From the NCBI GenBank assembly GCA_002347565.1, contig DDXR01000043.1, positions 1-31,228 of the forward strand: 31,228 nucleotides of DNA, in the 5' to 3' direction. The stretch is from a bacterium UBP2_UBA2255. GTDB taxonomy: Bacteria > Edwardsbacteria > AC1 > EtOH8. Below, one piece after another: positions 9,919-16,115 of this stretch. The position numbers and the translations under genes are program-made. Position 1 is the stretch's first letter, and each line of letters starts with the position of its first letter. The notes under the pieces are model-generated. The model saw only the letters and a program-made list of their open reading frames with translations. It did no database searches and was not told the DNA's origin.

Positions 9919-11022
9919 TCATTTTCGTTTTTCTCTCGTATTCCCCCGCTCGTTGGTGCCGGATGCGGAGTCCCCCTGCACCGCCACAGGGCCGCCGTCG
10001 CGCACGTACTGCTGGCCGGTGGTGATCACCTGTTCCGAACCGTCCAGTCCGGACGTGATCTCGGTCGTCGCGCCCTGGTCCAGGCCGGCGGTCACCGCCA
10101 CGCGCCGGGCCGTCTTGCCGGCCAGCACGAACACGAACGATCCCTTGTCGTCCGACAGCACCGCCCGCGTCGGCACGGTGATGGCGTCGGCGCGCTGGTC
10201 CAGCAGGATGCTGACCGTGGCGTACATCCCGGGCTTGAGCTGGCCGCCGGGGTTGGGGACGATGATCTCGGCCCGCATGGTGCGGGTGGCCGGGTCGACG
10301 GCCTGGCTGACCCGTCCCACGCTGCCCTGATACCGTTTCTCGGGCAGGGCGTCGGCGGTGATCAGCGCCCGCTTGCCGACGGTCACCAGCGGCACGTCCT
10401 TCTCCATGATGTCCACCGCCACCTTGATCCGGCCCAGGTCCATCAGGGTGAACAGGCTGGTGCTGTTGGCGACCACCTGCGCCCCGGGGTCGAGGAACCG
10501 CTTGGTGACGTACCCGGCGAACGGCGCGGTGACCCGGGCGTATCCCAACCGGGCTTTGGCCAGCAGGTGGCCGGCCTCGGCCACCTTGAACTGCGCCTGG
10601 ACGTTGTCGAACTCCCGCTGGGACAGCAGGCCCTGGTCGAACAGCTGCCGGGCGCGGTCGAAGTCGGACCGGGCGGTGAAATAGGACGCCGCCACCTGCT
10701 GCGCCTGCTGGAACGCCTCGGCCGAGTCGATCACCGCCAGCAGCTGGCCCTGGTCCGCCCAGCCGCCCAGGGTGGCGTCGACCCGCTCCAGCGTGCCGCC
10801 GACCCGGGCGACGATGGTGGCCTGCTGGATGGCGACGATGTCGCCGGAGTACCGCAGGGCGTACGACACCGTGTCCCGCACCGGCCGTTGGACCCGTACC
10901 ACCGGCACGTTCTGACGCCGGCCCGCCGACCTCCGGTGCGCAACGTTCCAGGCGATGGCGGCGACCGCCGCGACGGCGATCGCCGCGGCGACGATGATGA
11001 TGTGCCTGCGCTTCGGTTTCAT
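9919..11022 (-). CDS. RND efflux periplasmic adaptor (membrane fusion protein)
   Basis: A 367-residue protein with an N-terminal signal anchor (residues 7-26, IIIVAAAIAVAAVAAIAWNV), then the biotinyl-lipoyl-like half motif (ATIVARVGGTLERV), an alpha-helical hairpin (about 100-160, QQVAASYFTARSDFDRARQL), the second lipoyl half (ARVTAPFAGYV), and a beta-barrel/membrane-proximal region (GQLKPGMYATVSILLD). It bridges the RND permease and an outer-membrane channel in the periplasm. It is the first gene of the minus-strand operon and has an extended -10 promoter about 60 bases upstream. The C-terminus ends in a charged tail (SGTNERGNTREKRK). No TolC-like gene lies nearby, so the channel must be encoded elsewhere. 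Confidence 0.93.
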   Translation of the reverse strand: MKPKRRHIIIVAAAIAVAAVAAIAWNVAHRRSAGRRQNVPVVRVQRPVRDTVSYALRYSGDIVAIQQATIVARVGGTLERVDATLGGWADQGQLLAVIDSAEAFQQAQQVAASYFTARSDFDRARQLFDQGLLSQREFDNVQAQFKVAEAGHLLAKARLGYARVTAPFAGYVTKRFLDPGAQVVANSTSLFTLMDLGRIKVAVDIMEKDVPLVTVGKRALITADALPEKRYQGSVGRVSQAVDPATRTMRAEIIVPNPGGQLKPGMYATVSILLDQRADAITVPTRAVLSDDKGSFVFVLAGKTARRVAVTAGLDQGATTEITSGLDGSEQVITTGQQYVRDGGPVAVQGDSASGTNERGNTREKRK

Positions 11023-11081
11023 GCCACGATCGTGTTACGACTTGATGTTCATGCTTCAATCCGACGGGGGACTAGAATGGT

Positions 11082-11090
11082 ATTATAGCA
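11082..11090 (-). promoter_or_regulatory. Extended -10 promoter element of the efflux operon
   Basis: The minus strand reads TGCTATAAT, a perfect extended -10. The hexamer 17 bases upstream (TGGCAG) is a poor -35, as expected for an extended -10 promoter. The 305-base gap 11023-11327 holds this site and the divergent promoter at 11214-11242; no small gene or further structure is seen in it. Confidence 0.6.
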
Positions 11091-11213
11091 CAGAAGTTCG
11101 GTCACTGCCACTCCGGCGCAGCACGTATTTGACGCACCATGCGGCTGTATGGTTTAAGCGCCGCGTGCCCGATAGCGCCGCCGCAGCGCACGCAGCCGAA
11201 ACGGCGAAACCGC

Positions 11214-11242
11214 TTGACAGCGCGGCCGGGAACGGATATCAT
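11214..11242 (+). promoter_or_regulatory. Sigma-70-type promoter of the DNRLRE protein gene
   Basis: -35 TTGACA (11214-11219), a 17-base spacer, and -10 TATCAT (11237-11242). The predicted start is near 11249, leaving a leader of about 80 bases that ends in the strong ribosome site GGGAGGAG (11314-11321). Confidence 0.8.
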
Positions 11243-11327
11243 TCTTCCGTACGGCGCCGCCCATCACGCACCGCTGACGCCCGCACCGGTACGATCAACC
11301 GCCACACAACAACGGGAGGAGCACCGC

Positions 11328-12077
11328 ATGCATCCCAGAACGACCGCGGCCGGTCCGATCGTGATCCTGCAACTGGTTCTGGCCGTGGTCCTCGCGGCCC
11401 AGGCCCCGCTGAAGGCCATGGGCAGCAAACCGACACCGAAAGCGAGCACGACAGTGAACGACCAACCGGCACCCGACACCAAGACGACCGCGGGCGGATT
11501 CATCTGCCCGGTCAGCCAGGACACCTGGGTCTACGCCTTCCGCCCCGACCGCAACTACGGCGACGGGCTGGGCTGGAAGGACCGCACCGACCCCACGCAG
11601 GACCTGACCGTGCCCAAGGTCTTCCTGGGGTTCGGCGGCACCGACGAGAAGCTGGGGCTGTTCCGGTTCGACACCAACGCCCTGCCGCAAGGCCGCAAAC
11701 CATCCAGGGCGACGCTGCGCGCCTACAACGACTTCGCGGGCTCGGACGCGGCGCTGACGCTAGAGGCCAAGGCCGTGCTGGGGCCGTGGGAGGAATCCAA
11801 GGTGACCTGGAAGACCCGCCCGCAGCTCGGTCCGGCAGTCGCGTCGCTGACCCTGAAGGGCGCCATCGGCTACGGCCAGCCCGGCAGATGGTGCGAGTGG
11901 GACGTCACGGCCGTCGTCGCGAGCTGGGCGGCCGGCAAGCCCCCCTTCGGGATCGCTCTCGACCCGGTCGGCGACGCCGGCGTCGACCGCGATTTCGTCT
12001 GCAAGGAGTACGCGAAGATGGCCGGGTATGCGCCCCAGCTGGTGGTGGAGTACGGCCCTCCCGCCGCAGGGCAGTAA
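11328..12077 (+). CDS. Secreted DNRLRE-domain (CBM96-like) protein
   Basis: A 249-residue protein. The ATG at 11328 is chosen over an upstream in-frame start at 11139 because GGGAGGAG lies 6 bases before it and the promoter at 11214-11242 is inside the longer frame. The N-terminus has a hydrophobic segment (IVILQLVLAVVLAAQA, about residues 11-26) that looks like a signal peptide. The rest matches the DNRLRE pattern: an early DTWVYAFRPDRNYGDG, a LGLFRFDTNALP strand, KPSRATLRAYN, GPWEESKVTWKTRP, WCEWDVTAVVASWAAGKPPFGIAL, and a C-terminal YAPQLVVEYG. In known proteins such domains form beta-sandwich wall or carbohydrate-associated modules, often in larger enzymes; here the domain stands alone. 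Monocistronic: promoter upstream and terminator 22 bases downstream. The ligand is unknown. Confidence 0.8.
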   Translation: MHPRTTAAGPIVILQLVLAVVLAAQAPLKAMGSKPTPKASTTVNDQPAPDTKTTAGGFICPVSQDTWVYAFRPDRNYGDGLGWKDRTDPTQDLTVPKVFLGFGGTDEKLGLFRFDTNALPQGRKPSRATLRAYNDFAGSDAALTLEAKAVLGPWEESKVTWKTRPQLGPAVASLTLKGAIGYGQPGRWCEWDVTAVVASWAAGKPPFGIALDPVGDAGVDRDFVCKEYAKMAGYAPQLVVEYGPPAAGQ

Positions 12078-12098
12078 TACCCTCGGGGCCCCATCAGG

Positions 12099-12130
12099 AT
12101 AAAACGGCCGGATTGATCCGGCCGTTTTAT
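12099..12130. terminator. Bidirectional terminator
   Basis: The arms AAAACGGCCGGA and TCCGGCCGTTTT around TTGA form a 12-bp stem with A and T runs on both sides. It can end the DNRLRE gene on plus and the deoB-to-tsaC operon on minus. Confidence 0.9.
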
Positions 12131-12152
12131 CGTCCCCCGGACCGATCTCCGG

Positions 12153-13274
12153 TCACCGCCGCACCGCGCCGGGGTCCAGCAGGCCGCCGATCAGCGTCAG
12201 GATGTCCGGCATCTCGCGCTTGATCAGTTCCAGTGTTTCGCGGTACTGTTCCGCCTCCCCGCCGATCGGATCGGGGACGCCGTCGGGAGCCAGCAGCACC
12301 GGCACCGAGCCGGGGACCAGCTGCCGCACCGCCTGCCGGTGCCGCTCCTCCATGGCCACGACCAGGTCGGCCTGCCGGATCAGGCGGTCGGTCAGCAGCG
12401 CCGAGCGGTGGCGCCTGATGTCGGCCCCGGCGGCCCTGGCGGCCTCCACGGCGCGGTCGGCGGCCGGCATCCCGGGCAGCGCGCCGGTGCCGCTGGAATG
12501 GACGGTCACCCGGCCCCGCCACTCCGCCGGCAGGATGCGCCGCAGGTATCCCTCGGCCATCGGGCTGCGGCAGGTGTTGCCGGTGCAGACGAACATCACG
12601 ACCGCTGCCCGCAGCCTGACGGCGGCCCCCAGCGCCCGCTCCAGGTCGGCGCGGGCCACCGCGCCCTTGCGCAGGATCACGGGCACCTGTCCGCAAAGGT
12701 CCAGCACGGTCGACGGTTCGCGGCGGGGTGACGGTCCGCCGTCGAGTATCAGGTCGGCCGGACGGGCCAGGCTGCAAACGACCTCATCGGCCGTCAGGGA
12801 ATCCGGCTGCCCGCTGGCGTTGGCGCTGGTGGTGGCCAGCGGCGCCGCCAGGCGGTCCAGGATGGCGTTGATCACCGCCCCGGCCGGCCGGCGGACGGCG
12901 ACCGTGCCGCCCCTGTCGAGCTTCCAGCCGCGGACCAGGGGCGACGCGGGCACGACCAGCGTCAGCGGGCCGGGCCAGAACTGCTCCGCCAGCCTCGCGG
13001 CGGCCTCCGGCAGCGGCGCGGCGTAGTCCGACAGCGGCGCCGACCGGGGGATCATCAGCACCAGCGGCTTGCCCCGGTGGCGGCCCTTGATGCGGTAGAC
13101 CCTGCGGATTGCGGCCGCGCGGCCGGCCCGGCAGCCCAGCCCGTACACCGTGTCGGTGGGGAAGGCCACGACGCCGTCCTGGTCCAAGACGGCCGCCGCC
13201 CGGTCGACTGCGTCGCGGTCCGGGCGGAGGGGATCGACGGGCGCGATCACGCCGCGGCGGCGCCACCCGAACAT
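12153..13274 (-). CDS. Fusion: threonylcarbamoyl-AMP synthase (TsaC/Sua5-YrdC) + low-molecular-weight protein phosphatase
   Basis: A single 373-residue frame with two complete enzymes. Residues about 15-210 are a YrdC/TsaC domain (VVAFPTDTVYGLGC, the KGRHRGKPL nucleotide/threonine motif, FWPGPLTLVVPA, VAVRRPAG, TTSANASG). It makes threonylcarbamoyl-AMP from threonine, bicarbonate and ATP for t6A37 of ANN-decoding tRNAs. Residues about 226-373 are an LMW-PTP domain with P-loop C230-TGNTC-R236-S, the AADRAVEAARAAGADIRRHRS segment and the general-acid loop VPDPIGG (Asp335), so it should hydrolyse phosphotyrosine/phosphoarginine or reduce arsenate. The linker is only about 15 residues. The start ATG 13274 is 2 bases after the def stop, suggesting translational coupling. 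In Bacillus the two functions are near neighbours (ywlC and ywlE), so a fusion is plausible. Both active sites look intact. Confidence 0.9.
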   Translation of the reverse strand: MFGWRRRGVIAPVDPLRPDRDAVDRAAAVLDQDGVVAFPTDTVYGLGCRAGRAAAIRRVYRIKGRHRGKPLVLMIPRSAPLSDYAAPLPEAAARLAEQFWPGPLTLVVPASPLVRGWKLDRGGTVAVRRPAGAVINAILDRLAAPLATTSANASGQPDSLTADEVVCSLARPADLILDGGPSPRREPSTVLDLCGQVPVILRKGAVARADLERALGAAVRLRAAVVMFVCTGNTCRSPMAEGYLRRILPAEWRGRVTVHSSGTGALPGMPAADRAVEAARAAGADIRRHRSALLTDRLIRQADLVVAMEERHRQAVRQLVPGSVPVLLAPDGVPDPIGGEAEQYRETLELIKREMPDILTLIGGLLDPGAVRR

Positions 13275-13276
13275 CG

Positions 13277-13852
13277 TCAGTCGCCGGCGCCGGGTGCTGC
13301 GCGCCGCGAGAGTTCCTTCAGCTGCTTGCGCAGCAGCTGGCGCTTGATCAGGCTGAGGTGGTCGATGAACAGCACGCCGTTGAGATGGTCGGCCTCGTGC
13401 AGGAACACCCGCGCCATCATGTCCTGGGCCTCGATCTCGATCTCCTTGCCCCGCCGGTCCAGGCCCCGGATCCCGATGCGCTGCGGCCGCGCCACCTCGG
13501 CGTAGAGCTGGGGAAAGCTGAGGCAGCCCTCCTCCTGGGTCGCGCTCCCGTCCAGGGTCTCGACCACGGGGTTGATCAGCACCAGCGGCCGCTGCCGGCG
13601 CTCGTCCAGCGCCGGCAGGTTGACGGCGCACAGCTGGCGGGAACACCCGATCTGGGGAGCGGCCAGCCCCAGCCCGCGGGCCTGGGCCATCGAGGCCAGC
13701 AGGGACTCGATCACGGCCTCCAGCTCGCCGTCGATGGCCTCCACCGGGTCGGCCCGGCGCCGCAGCACGGGATCGCCGTAGATGCGGATGGGGGCCGCCG
13801 CAGTCCCTGTTTTTCCGTTCACCGCCCGCCTCGCCTCCGCCCTCGGAATCAT
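13277..13852 (-). CDS. def: Peptide deformylase
   Basis: Removes the formyl group from the N-terminal Met of new proteins; a cytoplasmic metalloenzyme. The 191-residue product has all three family motifs: GLGLAAPQIG (residues 60-69), EEGCLSFP with metal ligand Cys110, and HEADHLNG with ligands His152 and His156 and catalytic Glu153. The N-terminus (about 20 residues before IRIYGDPVLRRRADPV) is slightly longer than in E. coli. The start ATG 13852 overlaps the yajC stop by four bases (ATGA), so translation is likely coupled. Confidence 0.97.
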   Translation of the reverse strand: MIPRAEARRAVNGKTGTAAAPIRIYGDPVLRRRADPVEAIDGELEAVIESLLASMAQARGLGLAAPQIGCSRQLCAVNLPALDERRQRPLVLINPVVETLDGSATQEEGCLSFPQLYAEVARPQRIGIRGLDRRGKEIEIEAQDMMARVFLHEADHLNGVLFIDHLSLIKRQLLRKQLKELSRRAAPGAGD

Positions 13853-14178
13853 TTCTCCAGCTTGGCGCTGACTGCCGAGCGCTGGACCTCGATCTTGACG
13901 TTGTCGTCGATCTTGACCACCACGATGCCGCGGGCGTCATCCACGCCGGCCACCGTGCCGTGGATGCCGCCGGCCGCGATCACCTTGTCGCCCTTCTGCA
14001 GGCCCTTCAGCATCGCGGCGTGCTTCTTCTGCTGCTTCTGCTGCGGCCAGATGATCAGGAAATAGATGATGACGAAGATCAGCACCATCGGCAGCAGGCC
14101 CAGCAGCCCGCCGCCCGATTGCGCCCCCTGGGCCGGGGCTCCGCCCGGCTGTCCCATCGCGAATGCCACGCTCAACAC
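13849..14178 (-). CDS. yajC: Sec translocase accessory subunit YajC
   Basis: A 109-residue inner-membrane protein associated with SecDF in protein export. It has one transmembrane helix (LLPMVLIFVIIYFLIIW, about residues 29-45) directly followed by the family signature PQQKQQKKHAAMLKGLQKGDKVIAAGGIHGTV. A Gly/Ala/Gln-rich N-terminus precedes the helix. The start is GTG at 14178, chosen because AAGGAGAC lies 6 bases upstream. secD and secF, common neighbours, are not in this window. Confidence 0.94.
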   Translation of the reverse strand: MLSVAFAMGQPGGAPAQGAQSGGGLLGLLPMVLIFVIIYFLIIWPQQKQQKKHAAMLKGLQKGDKVIAAGGIHGTVAGVDDARGIVVVKIDDNVKIEVQRSAVSAKLEK

Positions 14179-14190
14179 TGGTGTCTCCTT

Positions 14191-14619
14191 CTATTGTTTG
14201 CTTTGTTTCTTGGCTCGCCGGGCCAGCGACCGGGGTCCGAACGAGCGCGGCAGCAGGCGGTCCAGCCGCGTCGTGCTGGTCCGACCGTCCCGGGACGCCA
14301 TGATCACGGTCATCGCGGGGTTGAACTCGCTCAGCACCTGGCGGCAGGCCCCGCAGGGCGCCAGCGGCGCGGCCGAGTTGCCGGCGACGGCGACGGCCGT
14401 CAGCCGGCGGGCCCCGGCCCGGACCGCCGCCGCCACCGCGTTGCGCTCGGCGCAGCACGACAGGCCGTAGGAGGCGTTCTCCACGTTGCAGCCGGAGAAC
14501 ACCGAACCGTCGCCGGCCAGCACCGCCGCGCCCACCGGGAACTTGGAGTACGGCGCGTACGCGCGCGCGCGCGCCTCCCGGGCCGCGGCCACCAGCCGGG
14601 CGATGTCGCTCTTTCTCAT
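14191..14619 (-). CDS. cdd: Cytidine deaminase
   Basis: Deaminates cytidine and deoxycytidine to uridine and deoxyuridine for pyrimidine salvage. The 142-residue product is the short homotetrameric type. Motifs: YAPYSKFPVGAAVL, GCNVENASYGLSCCAERNA with zinc ligand Cys56 and proton-shuttle Glu58, and PCGACRQVL with ligands Cys89 and Cys92. The C-terminus (after LDRLLPRSFGP) is basic and ends KKQSKQ. The ATG at 14619 overlaps the deoB stop as ATGA. Together with phosphopentomutase it forms a nucleoside-catabolism pair. Confidence 0.96.
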   Translation of the reverse strand: MRKSDIARLVAAAREARARAYAPYSKFPVGAAVLAGDGSVFSGCNVENASYGLSCCAERNAVAAAVRAGARRLTAVAVAGNSAAPLAPCGACRQVLSEFNPAMTVIMASRDGRTSTTRLDRLLPRSFGPRSLARRAKKQSKQ

Positions 14620-15818
14620 GGTTCCTGCATCCCGTCGGTTCGGCGCCCGAGCTGCGCCAGGAAGCCCGTTCCGTTCCCGGTTCCCGGCAGGCCGAAGGCC
14701 TCCGCCACGGTGGCCGCGATGTCGGCGAAGCTCTGCCGGGTCCCCAGGTCGACGCCGGACCGCAGGCCCGGGCCGTGGGCCAGCAGCGGCGTATACTCGC
14801 GCGAGTGGTCGGTCGAGGCCGTGGTGGGGTCGTTGCCGTGGTCGGCGGTGATGATCAGCAGGTCGCGTTCCGCCAGCCTCGACAGCAGCGCCGGCAGCCA
14901 GGCGTCGAACTCCCTCAGGCCGCCGTGGAACCCGGCGGCGTCGTTGCGGTGGCCCCAGGCCATGTCGAAGTCGACCAGGTTGATCATCAGCAGTCCGCGC
15001 GAGAGCCGGGGCAGGCTTTCCAGCAGCCTGGCCATGCCGTCCCGGTTGTCGTCGGTGTGGACGCTCTCGGTCAGGCCCTGCCCGGCGAACAGGTCGTGGA
15101 TCTTGCCCAACCCGATCACTTGGCGGCCGCTGTCCTTGAGCCGGTCGAGGATGGTCGGGCCGGAGGGCGGCAGCGAGAAGTCGCGGCGGTGCCCGCCCAC
15201 CCGCCGGTAGCTGCCCGGGGCACCGACGAACGGCCGCGCGATCACCCGCCCCACCGCCAGGTCGCCCGCCAGGATCGCCCGGGCGGCGCGGCACCATTGG
15301 TAGAGCGTCTCCAGCGGCACCGTTTCCTCGTGGGCGGCCACCTGGAACACGCTGTCGGCCGAGGTGTAGACGATGGGGAACCCCGTGCGCTGGTGCCGCT
15401 CGCCGAACTGCTTGATGATCTCGGTGCCGGAGGCCACGGTGTTGGCCAGGATCTCCCGGCCGATCGCCCTGCGGAAGGGGTCGAGCGCCTGCGGCGGAAA
15501 GCCATTGGGAAAGGTGGGGAACGGCTTGTCCACCACCAGCCCGGCGATCTCCCAGTGGCCCGAGGTGGAGTCCTTGCCCTGCGACCGCTGGCGGCATTTG
15601 CCCCAGCAACCCGTGGCCGCGGCGACCGGAGCGACCCCGGCCATCGGCGTGATGTTGCCCAGCCCCAGCCGCTGGAGATTCGGCAGGGCCAGCCCGCCGG
15701 GCACGGCCCGCGACAGGTTGCCCAGCGTGTTGCTGCCCGCATCACCGTACTCCGCGGCATCGGGAAGCTCACCGACCCCGCAGCCGTCCAGCACGATGAT
15801 GATGACCCGCTCGATCAA
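14616..15818 (-). CDS. deoB: Phosphopentomutase
   Basis: Interconverts (deoxy)ribose-1-phosphate and -5-phosphate, linking nucleoside phosphorolysis to central metabolism; an alkaline-phosphatase-fold Mn2+ enzyme of the cytoplasm. Visible motifs: VIIIVLDGCGVGELPDAAEYGDAGSNTL (metal Asp and the activation region), SGHWEIAG-like segment (DSTSGHWEIAGL), IVYTSADSVFQVAAHEE, DFDMAWGHRNDAAGF and ITADHGNDPTTASTDHSREY. The open frame extends to an ATG at 15935, but the added residues run through a hairpin repeat and do not resemble the family. TTG at 15818 gives the usual N-terminus and 400 residues (family about 390-407), so it is preferred. This is the first gene of the five-gene operon. Confidence 0.92.
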   Translation of the reverse strand: MIERVIIIVLDGCGVGELPDAAEYGDAGSNTLGNLSRAVPGGLALPNLQRLGLGNITPMAGVAPVAAATGCWGKCRQRSQGKDSTSGHWEIAGLVVDKPFPTFPNGFPPQALDPFRRAIGREILANTVASGTEIIKQFGERHQRTGFPIVYTSADSVFQVAAHEETVPLETLYQWCRAARAILAGDLAVGRVIARPFVGAPGSYRRVGGHRRDFSLPPSGPTILDRLKDSGRQVIGLGKIHDLFAGQGLTESVHTDDNRDGMARLLESLPRLSRGLLMINLVDFDMAWGHRNDAAGFHGGLREFDAWLPALLSRLAERDLLIITADHGNDPTTASTDHSREYTPLLAHGPGLRSGVDLGTRQSFADIAATVAEAFGLPGTGNGTGFLAQLGRRTDGMQEP

Positions 15819-15867
15819 GGGCTTCTTCGGAATGATGATCTGGAACCGCAGAGAATTGACATTGCTT

Positions 15868-15889
15868 GATCCCCGGGAAATCGGGGATC
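15868..15889. repeat. Hairpin GATCCCCG...CGGGGATC
   Basis: An 8-bp perfect inverted repeat around a 6-base loop in the leader of deoB. It resembles the second half (GGATCCCCGT) of the REP-like element at 3280-3334 and is probably a solo half copy. Confidence 0.6.
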
Positions 15890-16012
15890 CAACGCCGTTG
15901 ATCTTTGAGAAAACGCAAATAGAGCCAAGGTACATTCGTTTGGAACGGATACCATTGACCTCATTCGCTTCTGTTTTCGGATTTCGTATTTGCGATTTGG
16001 AATTTGCATCGC

Positions 16013-16030
16013 TTTGGTTTTCACCAAAGT
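16013..16030. promoter_or_regulatory. Palindrome at the predicted deoB transcription start
   Basis: CTTTGGT and ACCAAAG arms around a 4-base loop (GAAA read on the minus strand). It begins a few bases after the -10 box of the deoB promoter, so it could be a repressor operator or a 5' stem-loop stabilising the mRNA. Neither role is proven. Confidence 0.45.
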
Positions 16031-16036
16031 GATGGT

Positions 16037-16065
16037 ATTATCTCACATTTTCGCCCGGTTGTAAA
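16037..16065 (-). promoter_or_regulatory. Sigma-70-type promoter of the deoB operon
   Basis: On the minus strand: -35 TTTACA (16060-16065), a 17-base spacer, -10 GATAAT (16037-16042). It implies a leader of about 210 bases before the TTG start of deoB. Apart from the two hairpins listed, nothing recognisable as a riboswitch is seen in that leader. Confidence 0.7.
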
Positions 16066-16070
16066 TAGCA

Positions 16071-16099
16071 AAGCGCCCCCGCGAGCCGCGGGGGCGCTT
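16071..16099 (-). terminator. Hairpin terminator of the outer-membrane/lipoprotein operon
   Basis: The arms AAGCGCCCCCGCG and CGCGGGGGCGCTT make a 13-bp GC-rich stem with a 3-base loop, 17 bases after the stop codon of the lipoprotein gene. The T run after it is short and interrupted on the minus strand. Confidence 0.75.
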
Positions 16100-16115
16100 G
16101 GGCCGAAACCGGGCG

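Noticed and set aside
13275..13940. Extension of the TsaC-phosphatase frame upstream to 13940
   Set aside because: It is the out-of-frame reading of def and the yajC end. ATG 13274, two bases after the def stop, gives the normal TsaC start.
15819..15935. N-terminal extension of phosphopentomutase from ATG 15935
   Set aside because: The added residues cross a hairpin repeat and have no family resemblance; TTG 15818 places the conserved first strand at the N-terminus.
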